Below are positions 14,077 to 22,080 of a stretch of DNA of 30,223 nt, one piece after another. The stretch spans positions 1 to 30,223 of the forward strand of contig CAZUIM010000023.1 in NCBI GenBank assembly GCA_964620325.1. The letters run 5' to 3'. This stretch comes from CAZMYM01 sp964620325. GTDB taxonomy: Bacteria; Bipolaricaulota; Bipolaricaulia; UBA7950; UBA9294. Under the pieces are notes generated by a model that was given only the letters and a program-made list of their open reading frames with translations, had not been told where the DNA came from and made no database searches. The position numbers and the translations under genes are program-made. Within the stretch, counting starts at the first letter, position 1, and every line of letters starts with the position of its first letter.

Positions 14077-15531
14077 ATGGAACAGGTTCCCCTGATCGGA
14101 GGAAGGATTCGGCTCCTCTCCGAAGCGGCGCTTCGCACGATCCATGCAACAGCCGGGGCGATCCTCTCCAAGACGGGAATCCGGGTCAGCGACAACCGAA
14201 CGATCGAGATTCTGGCCGGCGCCGGAGCAGACGTCTCGAAGGACGGGCGCGTCAGATTCCCACCTCGCGTCATCGACGAAGCCCTCGAGGCTGTGCCCGA
14301 CCGTGTCATCCTGTACGGGCGCAACGACGTTCCGCCGCTCGATCTCGGAGGAAAGCGCGTCTATCTCGGAACGGGCGGAGCGGCGATTCGGGTCCTCGAT
14401 CTCGAGACCGGCCGAGCCCGCGAGCCGAAGCTCGCCGATCTCGCCGACATCGCGTGGCTGGTCGATCACCTCGACAACATCCATTTCTTCCTCCGCCCGG
14501 TCGTCGCTCGAGACGTTCCTGCGGAGCGACTTGACCTGTGGAAGTTCTATACCTGTCTTGCCAACACACGGAAGCACGTGATGGGCTCGGCCGGCAGCGC
14601 GGAGACGGCCCGAAATGTGATCGAACTGGCCGCCCAGATCGCCGGAGGGAACGAGTCCCTGGTCGAACGACCGATCGTCTCCTTCGTCACGTCGTGGATG
14701 GTCAGCCCGCTGACGCTCGACACGGAGGCCACGGACGTGTTGACGACCGTCGTGGAGCGCGGGATCCCCGTCGCCCTCTCGTCCGCTCCGATCGCCGGAT
14801 CGACGGCCCCCGCGACACTCGCCGGACTCCTTGCCCAGGTCCACGCCGAACAGCTCTCCGGAATCGTGCTGACTCAAGCGATCCGAAGGGGCGCCCCGGT
14901 CCTCTACGGGCCGGTCCCGGCGGTCGCCGACTATCACACGATGGGGTACGCGGGCGGAGCGATCGAATCGGCTCTCTTGAACGCGGCCTGCGCACAGCTG
15001 GCGCACTTCGTAGAGGTCCCCATCTACTCCGATGCCGGGCTGACCGACTCCAAGATTCCCGACGTCCAGGCCGGATACGAGAAGGGGATGAACATCCTAC
15101 TGCTCGCCCTCACCGGCGGCAACTACATTCACCACACGGCCGGAATGCTCGAATCGATGCTGACGGTCGCATACGAGCAGTACATCATCGACAACGAAAT
15201 CAACGGGATGGCGTTGCGCGCCCTTCGCGGAATCGACGTATCGGCCGAGACGCTCGCCGAGGACGTGATCGCCGCTGTCGGCCCCGGCGGCAATTTCCTG
15301 ACACGGCCCCACACCCTTCGGCACATTCGGACCGAGGAATACTTCGTCCCCACGGTCGCCGATCGCCGAAACCGGGCGGCCTGGGAAGGGGACGGCTCAC
15401 TCGACGCCAGAGAGCGGGCCCGTGAGATCGCGGGCGAGATCCTCGGCCGCCGGCGAGACAGCTTCATCCCGACGGACATCGAACGCAAGATCCGCAACCG
15501 CTTCGAACTGCCGGAGACCGCTCCATCGTAG
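14077..15531 (+). CDS. MttB-superfamily methyltransferase 2
   Basis: 484 residues, clear paralog of the product of 8533-9984 along the whole length (VYLGTGGAAIRVLD, YSDAGLTDSK, DVQAGYEKGMNILLLA, GPGGNFLT). The frame holds no amber codon, so no pyrrolysine. ATG 14077 is preceded by GAGGGAG; an ATG at 14011 is in frame but the 22 extra residues do not align with the paralog. It is the first gene of an operon with the corrinoid protein and third methyltransferase, so it most likely methylates that corrinoid protein from a quaternary amine. The presence of two near relatives suggests either two substrates or successive demethylation steps. Confidence 0.9.
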   Translation: MEQVPLIGGRIRLLSEAALRTIHATAGAILSKTGIRVSDNRTIEILAGAGADVSKDGRVRFPPRVIDEALEAVPDRVILYGRNDVPPLDLGGKRVYLGTGGAAIRVLDLETGRAREPKLADLADIAWLVDHLDNIHFFLRPVVARDVPAERLDLWKFYTCLANTRKHVMGSAGSAETARNVIELAAQIAGGNESLVERPIVSFVTSWMVSPLTLDTEATDVLTTVVERGIPVALSSAPIAGSTAPATLAGLLAQVHAEQLSGIVLTQAIRRGAPVLYGPVPAVADYHTMGYAGGAIESALLNAACAQLAHFVEVPIYSDAGLTDSKIPDVQAGYEKGMNILLLALTGGNYIHHTAGMLESMLTVAYEQYIIDNEINGMALRALRGIDVSAETLAEDVIAAVGPGGNFLTRPHTLRHIRTEEYFVPTVADRRNRAAWEGDGSLDARERAREIAGEILGRRRDSFIPTDIERKIRNRFELPETAPS

Positions 15532-15540
15532 TAGGAGGTG

Positions 15541-15594
15541 GTGATCGAGGAACTTCCGACGGAGTACGACAACGTCCCCGAACCAGTCAGGTAG
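15541..15594 (+). CDS. Possible 17-codon ORF between MttB2 and the corrinoid gene
   Basis: GTAGGAGGT (15531-15539) directly precedes GTG 15541, which opens 17 codons (VIEELPTEYDNVPEPVR). The stop at 15592-15594 lies in a second GTAGGAGGT (15591-15599). The ribosome-site spacing is only two bases. It may be a coupling mini-ORF or an accident of a duplicated ribosome site. Confidence 0.2.
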   Translation: MIEELPTEYDNVPEPVR

Positions 15595-15622
15595 GAGGTT
15601 TCAGGCAAGGAGGAAGCAACGG

Positions 15623-16246
15623 ATGATCGATTCAATCAAGCAGGCGGTCCTTGCGGGTGATCGCGAGAAGGTCGTGGAGCAGACGGCGGCCGCTCTCGAG
15701 GCAGGCATTCAACCGAAGGACATCCTCGACCAAGCGCTGACGCCAGCGATGGACATCGTCGGCGAGGAGTACGAGCGGGGCGACCGGTACGTGCCCGAGA
15801 TGCTCATCTCGGCCGAAGCGATGAAGGGGGCGATGGCAACGTTGAAGCCGTTGCTCGCAGACGCCGGCGTGGAGCCACGCGGCCGCGTCGTCATCGGAAC
15901 CGTCGAAGGCGATCTCCATGATATCGGGAAGGATCTCGTCACGATGATGCTCGAGGGGGCGGGGTTTGAGGTGACCAATCTGGGCGTGGAGGTGACGGCG
16001 GAGTCGTTCGTGCAGGCCGTCCGGGATCGGCGCCCACACATCGTCGCAATGTCGGCACTTCTCACCACGACAATGACGAACATGCCGGTGATTATCGACG
16101 CCTTGAAGGAGGCGGGGCTCCGCGATTCGATCAAGGTGATCATCGGTGGCGCGCCGGTGACTCAGGGATTCGCCGACGAGATCGGAGCCGACGGATACGC
16201 CCCGGACGCGGCCGGCGCCGTCAAGCTCGCCGCCACCCTGGTCTGA
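15623..16246 (+). CDS. Methyltransferase corrinoid protein (MtbC/MttC-like)
   Basis: 207-residue cobalamin-binding methyl carrier. Residues 1-85 are the helical methyltransferase cap (B12-binding_2), including MDIVGEEYERGDRYVPEMLISAEAM. Residues 88-207 are the Rossmann-like B12 domain with DLHDIG (97-102, His99 the lower cobalt ligand), SALLTTTM (144-151) and GGAPVT (175-180). It accepts the methyl group from the flanking MttB-type enzymes and passes it to tetrahydrofolate through a partner not present here. CAAGGAGG stands eight to nine bases before the ATG. Only one carrier is encoded for three methyltransferases. Confidence 0.95.
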   Translation: MIDSIKQAVLAGDREKVVEQTAAALEAGIQPKDILDQALTPAMDIVGEEYERGDRYVPEMLISAEAMKGAMATLKPLLADAGVEPRGRVVIGTVEGDLHDIGKDLVTMMLEGAGFEVTNLGVEVTAESFVQAVRDRRPHIVAMSALLTTTMTNMPVIIDALKEAGLRDSIKVIIGGAPVTQGFADEIGADGYAPDAAGAVKLAATLV

Positions 16247-16283
16247 TGACCGGGCCGGCCCAATTCCGAGAGGAGGAACAGAC

Positions 16284-17714
16284 GTGACAAGACTTGCCCC
16301 GGTTGCCGTTCTTGCCGAAGACGACGTCAAGCGCATCCACACCGCCGCGCTGCATCTGCTGGCTCACACCGGGATCCACCTGCCTCACCCGGAGGCGAGG
16401 CGCCTCCTCCTTGCGGCCGGCGCGACCGAAGACAAAGAGGGCCGTGTTCTCCTGCCCCAACGGATGGTGGAAGATGCGATCGCCGGCGCGCCCTCGACGG
16501 TCCCTTGGTTCGATCAGACGGGGACGAAAGAGGTTCCGCTCAAGATCGATAACGTCTACTTCGGTCCCGGTTCCGACTCCCTTTACGTGATCGATCGAAT
16601 CACGGGAGCGACTCGGCGCGCACGGCTTCAGGACGTCATCGACAACGTTCGCGTCGTCGAGGCTCTCCCCGAGTACGATTTCGTGATGTCGATGGGCCTG
16701 CCGGAGGACGTTCCGGCCGATCAGATGTACTCCGTCGTCTTTCGCGAGATGCTGCTGCACTCGACGAAACCGATCATCGCGACGTCGACCTGTCTGGCCG
16801 ACCTTGAGGTCCCTTACCGAATGGCGACTCTCGTCGCCGGCGGAGCCGACGCGTTCCGGGAGAAACCCTTCTTCATCACCTACATCGAACCGGAGTCGCC
16901 ATTCCGCTTCGAACAGGACATCGTCGATCGTATCTGGTTCTGCGGCGAGAAGGGAATCCCGACAATGGGCGTCACCAGCTCGAACCTCGGCGGCGGCGGC
17001 CCGGTGACGATCGAGGGCGGACTCGCTCAGGGAACGGCGGAATCGCTCGCCGCTCTTGTCCTCCTCCAGCTGAAACATCCCGGGGCCGGATTCGTTTTCG
17101 GCGCCAACACGTGGGCGACGGACATGAGGAGTTCAATCGTCTGCTACGGCTCTCCGGAGTGTGCCATGACGACGGCCGCCTACGCCGACCTCGGCCGCTT
17201 CTACGATCTCCCATCGTGGGGCGGCGCCGGTTGCACCGACGCTCACAGGGTCGACGCGCAAGCCGGGGAAGAAGCATTCCAATCGATCCTGATCGCACAC
17301 CAAGCCGGGGCAACGATCGCTCACGACGTCGGGTTCCTCGCGTACGGCTCGCTGTACGACGCACGGTTCGTGATCCTGACTCACGAGATGATCGGACGCG
17401 TCCGCCGGATGTGGCGTCGAATCGAGACGTCGGACGAGCGTCTCGCCGTCGACGTGATCGACGACGTCGCCCGCGCGAGCATTCGAGGAGAGGGACCGAC
17501 GATCTACCTGAAGCATCCTCACACGGCTGCACACTTCCGCGATGCGCTGTACCTCCCTCCCCGATACATCGAACGTCGGTCGCTCTCCCCAACGCGCCCG
17601 ACCGAATCGCTCCTCGATCGCCTCGGAGCCGAGGTGGACGGAATCCTGGCCGAGGAGGAGCAGGTGAGGCTTCCGCAAACGCTTGCCGAGCGGCTGCGAA
17701 CCGATTTCCCGTAA
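16284..17714 (+). CDS. MttB-superfamily methyltransferase 3 (divergent)
   Basis: 476 residues from GTG 16284, with AGAGGAGG upstream. It belongs to the MttB superfamily but to another subgroup than the two paralogs: no YSDAG motif; the matching region reads WGGAGCTDAHRVDAQAGEEAF, and the middle has SNLGGGGPVTIEGGLAQGTAESL. There is no in-frame amber codon. It lies 37 bp after the corrinoid protein in the same operon, so it probably uses that carrier with a different methylated amine or a different demethylation stage. Region 17715-17798 beyond it has only a small hairpin CGTCC-TTC-GGACG. Confidence 0.88.
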   Translation: MTRLAPVAVLAEDDVKRIHTAALHLLAHTGIHLPHPEARRLLLAAGATEDKEGRVLLPQRMVEDAIAGAPSTVPWFDQTGTKEVPLKIDNVYFGPGSDSLYVIDRITGATRRARLQDVIDNVRVVEALPEYDFVMSMGLPEDVPADQMYSVVFREMLLHSTKPIIATSTCLADLEVPYRMATLVAGGADAFREKPFFITYIEPESPFRFEQDIVDRIWFCGEKGIPTMGVTSSNLGGGGPVTIEGGLAQGTAESLAALVLLQLKHPGAGFVFGANTWATDMRSSIVCYGSPECAMTTAAYADLGRFYDLPSWGGAGCTDAHRVDAQAGEEAFQSILIAHQAGATIAHDVGFLAYGSLYDARFVILTHEMIGRVRRMWRRIETSDERLAVDVIDDVARASIRGEGPTIYLKHPHTAAHFRDALYLPPRYIERRSLSPTRPTESLLDRLGAEVDGILAEEEQVRLPQTLAERLRTDFP

Positions 17715-17798
17715 CGGTTTCGAAGCGTCGGGAAGCCGCCGCGCCGATGCAGGCAGAGGTGAGCGTCCTTCGGACGAGGGCGGTTCAGCCGTCGCCGA

Positions 17799-19046
17799 TC
17801 ACCAACTGAGCGCGACGGACAGGGTCCACGCGGTGAACCCCGTCGTATCGATCGTGATCGAGCTTGACGTGCTGACCGAAGAGCCGAGCGCCAACGTCAC
17901 GCCCATCGTGCTTCTCGCCCAATCGAACAGGAGACCGCCAGACGCGCTGAAGAAGGTGTCGACCGAGAACGAGAACCCACACCCGGCCGGCGGAACGTCG
18001 ACGGTGAGCGAGACGATCTCCCAGTAGTCTTGTGGGTAGTACACGTGTCCTTGCGCGATCGCCTCGGTGAGTGGCTCGACGCCGAACCCGAAACCGGGCG
18101 TCGTGATCACGTACTGGGTGGTATCCAGGTTCGAGACGCTCCGGAGCGTGCCGTTCCCGATCGAGACCTCGAACGCGATGCCGTAGATCTCGAGTCCGGT
18201 GATCGTGCTTCCGCTCTGGACGAGATTCGTGTAGACGCTGATGCACCCGAAGTCGCTCTGGAGCGTCGGGGTGAACGCATAGCTCTTCGCCTCGAGCGTG
18301 TAGAGGAAATCGAGCGTCAAGTTGAACGGAATCCCGAATAGATTCATGAAGACGAGCTCGAGTCGTTCGCTTTCGAACCCGTCCCTGGAGAACGTCGTCA
18401 CGCTCGTCAGCTGTGCGCAGTTGAATGCCTGCGCGCTGAAGGTCACTTCCTGTCCGGAGAAGACGACAGGTAGGGAGTCGATCGTCGGATCGGTCAGGAA
18501 CGTCTTTGAGACAAGAGACGAATCCGTCTGCACCCCGGTCGCCGTGAACGTGATTCCTGACAGATCGGCGCTCATGAACGTCGCACTCTCAAACGTGATC
18601 AGGCCCCCGAGGATCTCCCCGTACACGTCGAAGACGTACCCGTAATTGGCCGACTCGGACTGCGTCGCTCCGACCATCGCACTGTAGAGCGATACCGTGA
18701 GCGGCGGGATCTCGATCGCCAACTTGCCTTGTGCGTACAGAAAGGAACCGGATTGCGGTTCGAAGAGGAGCTGACTGGAAAAGGTGACCGGACCGAGAGC
18801 CGCTTCCAGGCCGAAGCCTTGCCACAGCCAACCGTCGAAGATGAAATCCGACACGCTCGAAATGGTCAGGAAATCTAGCTGAATGCCCACATCGAGCGTC
18901 GACTGGAAGGCCGAGAAGGGCAACGTCTCCTGCGGGGAGAGCGAGATCTCCGCCGCCCAGCTCCCTGTGAACCACTCGCTTCCCGCCGCTGTTGCGGCAC
19001 ATCCGAGCAAACAGACGACGACCAGTAGCCACGTTCGGGCGTTCAC
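17799..19046 (-). CDS. Secreted beta-rich protein, probable outer-membrane barrel
   Basis: 415 residues. GTG start (19044-19046) preceded on the minus strand by GAGGGGGAG. A signal peptide (MNARTWLLVVVCLLGCAATAAGS) is followed by many alternating polar/hydrophobic strands (VTFSSQLLFEP, FNLTLDFLYTLEAKSYAFTP). The C-terminus WTLSVALSW ends in an aromatic residue with alternating hydrophobics, as barrel insertion signals do. The Cys near the end of the signal (LLGC) could also be read as a lipobox, but the AxA site after it is better. No family recognised. It is convergent with the MttB operon and monocistronic. Confidence 0.75.
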   Translation of the reverse strand: MNARTWLLVVVCLLGCAATAAGSEWFTGSWAAEISLSPQETLPFSAFQSTLDVGIQLDFLTISSVSDFIFDGWLWQGFGLEAALGPVTFSSQLLFEPQSGSFLYAQGKLAIEIPPLTVSLYSAMVGATQSESANYGYVFDVYGEILGGLITFESATFMSADLSGITFTATGVQTDSSLVSKTFLTDPTIDSLPVVFSGQEVTFSAQAFNCAQLTSVTTFSRDGFESERLELVFMNLFGIPFNLTLDFLYTLEAKSYAFTPTLQSDFGCISVYTNLVQSGSTITGLEIYGIAFEVSIGNGTLRSVSNLDTTQYVITTPGFGFGVEPLTEAIAQGHVYYPQDYWEIVSLTVDVPPAGCGFSFSVDTFFSASGGLLFDWARSTMGVTLALGSSVSTSSSITIDTTGFTAWTLSVALSW

Positions 19047-19259
19047 TGTGCACTCCCCCTCATTCCCGCTCCGTCTCGCAGGATGACTCGTTGCACCACT
19101 TCTTCATTCACATCGAGACGACTCTAGACCGACGGCCCGGTCCTCTCCACGCTGAACGACCACCACAGAACGGAAACCGGTCACCCCATCGGTCAGCAAA
19201 CGTCTCGCCCACCGCCGACAGACTGCGAAGACACCGGCGGCCGCTGCCGCAGCCGGCCC
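19047..19259. other. Intergenic region between divergent genes
   Basis: No gene seen. It holds the upstream regions of the barrel-like gene (minus) and trmY (plus). I found no clear promoter for the minus-strand gene; a TAGAGT box on that strand lacks a -35 partner. Confidence 0.4.
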
Positions 19260-19289
19260 TTGCCCCCACCGCCGGGGCGAGGGTAGACT
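19260..19289 (+). promoter_or_regulatory. Promoter placing transcription start near the trmY ATG
   Basis: TTGCCC (19260-19265), 18 bp, TAGACT (19284-19289). The ATG of trmY begins nine bases after the -10 box and no ribosome site precedes it, so the mRNA would be leaderless or nearly so. Confidence 0.4.
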
Positions 19290-19298
19290 CGCCGCAAC

Positions 19299-20108
19299 AT
19301 GAGACGTTTCTTGATCCTCGGACACAAGGTTCCGCTCGATGCGGGCTTCACGCTCAACGATCTTCCCGGCGGCGCCGGCAGGCTCGATGTCCTCTGCCGA
19401 TCGATCGGTGCATCGCTCTTCCTGTCACACGGCATTCGTCGGGACGTCGAGACGATACTTCTCCTTCAAAACGCCGTTCAGATCCGGATCGTCGGAGAGG
19501 ACGTCAAGCATCTCAACCCGGATGAGCGTTCGACGGCCGCCCTCATCAAGCGGGCGCTCGAGGCGCTGGCCGAGAAGGAGGTCGAGAGCACGCCCGGAAT
19601 CCACGTCTCGCGACGGTCGCTCGCCGAAGCGCTCGATCGCCTCTACCAGCTCGAGGCGAACCCGATCGTCCTTCACGAACGGGGCGATCCGATCGACACG
19701 TTCTCATTCCCGCCGAACCCGGCGTTCATCCTCTCGGATCACGTCGACTTCACCGAACGGGAAGAGGAGGACCTCGAGTCGCTCCCGCGCGTCTCTCTCG
19801 GATCGACGGGGCTCCATACGAGCCACTGCATCACGATCGTTCACTACACACTCGACCGACGGGAGGAAGCAATGGACCAAGATCTCGTCCTCTGCCACAT
19901 CGCGTCAGGGGATCCGAAGGCACAGCTGATCCGCAGCCTCCTCGAGGACTTCGACATTCCCGTCAACCTCGTGACGCACGTGCCCCCGTCCGTCCTGCCG
20001 ATCACGTTCGACGGCCTCGCCGACGTGCGAATCATGGTCCGCTCGCGTGACCTACAGAGAGCCCGAGAGATCATTCGCGACTACTTCGAGGAGCCGATCG
20101 ACGACTGA
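19299..20108 (+). CDS. trmY: TrmY (tRNA pseudouridine-54 N1-methyltransferase) fused to a DUF2007-like domain
   Basis: 269 residues. Residues 1-188 follow the TrmY/COG1901 pattern closely: MRRFLILGHK, FTLNDLPGGAGRLDVLCRSI, FLSHGIRRDV, HLNPDERSTAALIKRAL, AFILSDHVDF, RVSLGSTGLHTSHCITIVHYTLDRR. TrmY is a SPOUT methyltransferase making m1-pseudouridine at tRNA position 54, common in archaea and rare in bacteria. Residues about 195-265 resemble the DUF2007 (putative signal-transducing) domain: DLVLCHIASGDPKAQLIRSLLEDFDIPVN, then VRIMVRSRDLQRAREII. At the junction a strong site GGGAGGAAG (19861-19869) precedes an in-frame ATG (19872), so the C-terminal domain may also be made on its own. No ribosome site stands before the main ATG. 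Confidence 0.85.
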   Translation: MRRFLILGHKVPLDAGFTLNDLPGGAGRLDVLCRSIGASLFLSHGIRRDVETILLLQNAVQIRIVGEDVKHLNPDERSTAALIKRALEALAEKEVESTPGIHVSRRSLAEALDRLYQLEANPIVLHERGDPIDTFSFPPNPAFILSDHVDFTEREEEDLESLPRVSLGSTGLHTSHCITIVHYTLDRREEAMDQDLVLCHIASGDPKAQLIRSLLEDFDIPVNLVTHVPPSVLPITFDGLADVRIMVRSRDLQRAREIIRDYFEEPIDD

Positions 20109-20131
20109 GCTCGCGTGCATACAATGGATGT

Positions 20132-20872
20132 ATGGAAGCACGGAGCGGGAGCGATTCGAACGCTCGAGAACGTCGACGAATGGTCGAGCACGATCTTCGC
20201 CGGCGCGGCATTCGTGACCAACACGTCCTCGCGGCGATGCTTCGCGTTCCGAGACACGAGTTCGTCCCGGAGCCGTGGACCCGCCAAGCCTACGCGGACG
20301 CGCCACTGCCGATCGGCGTGGGGCAGACCATTTCCCAGCCGTACATCGTTGCGCTGATGACCGAAGCACTTCGCATCTCCGGAGGGGAGCGTGTCCTCGA
20401 GCTGGGAACGGGTTCCGGATACCAGACGGCGATCCTCGCCGAGATGGGAGCCGACGTCTGGACAGTCGAACGATCGACAACGCTCCTCGAAGCGGCCCGC
20501 GACCGGCTGGGAGCGCTGGGTTACGAGCGCGTTCACCTCGTCGAGGGAGACGGAACGCTCGGCCTCCCGTCGTGCGCGCCGTTCGACCGAATCCTTGCCA
20601 CGGGAAGCCTGCCGGCGATCCACGAACGGCTCGTCGGGCAACTCGTGGAGGGAGGGATTCTGGTCGCTCCGGTCGGTCGACGCAGCGAACAGCACTTGCT
20701 CCGCCTGACGGTTGACCGCGCCGGGTCCAACGAGGAGGATCTCGGTCCCTGTCGTTTCGTCCCGCTGATCGGGGCCGCGGGGTGGCCGGAGGTCGACAGC
20801 AGACAGGCCGCCGACGCCAAGGGCGAACATCGGGAAAGGAGAGAGGATGCGGGTGATCGATCTTCGAAGTGA
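20132..20872 (+). CDS. pcm: Protein-L-isoaspartate O-methyltransferase
   Basis: 246 residues; repairs isoaspartyl residues in damaged proteins by SAM-dependent methylation. Family markers: RHEFVP (41-46), PIGVGQTISQPYIVALM (60-76), SAM motif I VLELGTGSGYQTAILAEMG (88-106), and the acidic end of the next strand in VERS. The C-terminus (from about 215) is a longer, charged extension without known role. TACAAT (20120-20125) ends six bases before the ATG, so transcription may start at the ATG itself. Its 3' end overlaps the threonine aldolase gene by 26 bases. Confidence 0.93.
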   Translation: MEARSGSDSNARERRRMVEHDLRRRGIRDQHVLAAMLRVPRHEFVPEPWTRQAYADAPLPIGVGQTISQPYIVALMTEALRISGGERVLELGTGSGYQTAILAEMGADVWTVERSTTLLEAARDRLGALGYERVHLVEGDGTLGLPSCAPFDRILATGSLPAIHERLVGQLVEGGILVAPVGRRSEQHLLRLTVDRAGSNEEDLGPCRFVPLIGAAGWPEVDSRQAADAKGEHRERREDAGDRSSK

Positions 20873-21923
20873 TACAGTGACGCGACCGACCGGCGAGATG
20901 CGCCGTGCGATCGCCGAGGCTGTGGTCGGTGACGACGTCTACGGCGAGGATCCGACCGTCCGAGTGCTCGAGGAGCGGCTGGCCGAAATCCTGTGCAAGG
21001 AGGCCGGCCTGTTCGTCGCCAGCGGCACCATGGGGAACTTGGTCGCGATCCTCACACACGCCGGTCGGGGCGACGAGATCATCCTCGGCCATCTCTCTCA
21101 CACATTCCTCTACGAAGCCGGCGGGCCCGCCGCTCTCGGCGGGGTCCATCCGCACGTGTTGCCGAACGAGCCGGACGGAACGATCGACCTCTCTGCCATG
21201 GCACAGGCCGTCCGGAATTCGGAAGACCCGCATCAGCCGCCGACCCGCTTGATCTGTCTCGAGAACACCCACAACAGATGCGGAGGGATCGCCCTCACCC
21301 TCGAGTACGCCGACCGGGTTGCGGGGTTCGCACGGGAGCGAGAGTTGGCCATCCATCTGGACGGAGCACGGCTGTTCAACGCGTCGATCGCTCTCGGAGT
21401 CCCGCCTTCGGAACTTGCGCGATGTGCCGACTCCGTGATGATCTGCCTGTCGAAAGGCCTCGGCGCGCCGATCGGGTCCGTTCTCTGTGGATCTCGATCG
21501 TTCATCGAAAGAGCTCGCAGAATGCGTAAGCTCGTCGGTGGCGGGATGCGCCAAGTCGGCCTGCTCGCGGCCGCGGGCCTCTACGCCCTCGACCACCACG
21601 TCGAACGGTTGGCCGAGGACCACGTCAACGCCAGGCGACTCGCCGAGGGGATCGCCGAGATCCCGGGACTCGCCTGTTCCTACACCGACTTCGCCCCGTC
21701 GGCTCGATCGAACCTTGTCTACTTCACCGTCGGTGAAGACGAGACCGAGACGCCTCCGTTCGACGCGCTCGAGTTGACCGCGCGACTTCGACGCCGGAAC
21801 GTCTTGGCGATCCCGCTCGGGGCCAATCGAAGGCAAGTCCGCATGGTGACGCACCTCGATGTGTCGACATCGGACATCGAGGTCGCGCTCGACGCCCTCC
21901 GGTCCGCGGTCGGTGAGACATGA
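20847..21923 (+). CDS. ltaE: L-threonine aldolase (low-specificity type)
   Basis: 358 residues, PLP-dependent fold-type I enzyme splitting L-threonine or L-allo-threonine to glycine and acetaldehyde. Signatures: IDLRSDTVTRPTGEMR at the N-terminus, DVYGEDPTV (30-38), SGTMGNL (59-65), LENTHNRCGG (138-147), HLDGARLFNA (170-179) and the PLP lysine in CLSKGLGAPIGS (Lys203). The start ATG has AAAGGAGAGG before it and lies inside the 3' end of pcm, indicating coupling. Glycine made here could enter the same one-carbon pool as betaine demethylation, though they are in separate transcripts. Confidence 0.93.
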   Translation: MRVIDLRSDTVTRPTGEMRRAIAEAVVGDDVYGEDPTVRVLEERLAEILCKEAGLFVASGTMGNLVAILTHAGRGDEIILGHLSHTFLYEAGGPAALGGVHPHVLPNEPDGTIDLSAMAQAVRNSEDPHQPPTRLICLENTHNRCGGIALTLEYADRVAGFARERELAIHLDGARLFNASIALGVPPSELARCADSVMICLSKGLGAPIGSVLCGSRSFIERARRMRKLVGGGMRQVGLLAAAGLYALDHHVERLAEDHVNARRLAEGIAEIPGLACSYTDFAPSARSNLVYFTVGEDETETPPFDALELTARLRRRNVLAIPLGANRRQVRMVTHLDVSTSDIEVALDALRSAVGET

Positions 21924-21924
21924 G

Positions 21925-21951
21925 TCCGACTCTCGACTGAATCACGTCGGA
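21925..21951 (+). terminator. Weak hairpin after the aldolase gene
   Basis: TCCGAC (21925-21930) and GTCGGA (21946-21951) form a 6-bp stem two bases after the stop, with no real T-run following. It could end the pcm-aldolase transcript only weakly. Confidence 0.25.
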
Positions 21952-22080
21952 TTCCGAAACCCTCAACGCGCTACGCCAACGTGAACTGATCCCCTATCGT
22001 CGTGATACCGGGTGGTGACCACGGCACTCGAGAACTCGAGGCCGTCGTCCCCAAGTCATCGTCACGAAGAAGGGGGAACG

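Noticed and set aside
8533..17714. Pyrrolysine-coding amber codons in the MttB homologs
   Set aside because: All three frames run full length without an in-frame TAG, so they are non-pyrrolysine homologs.
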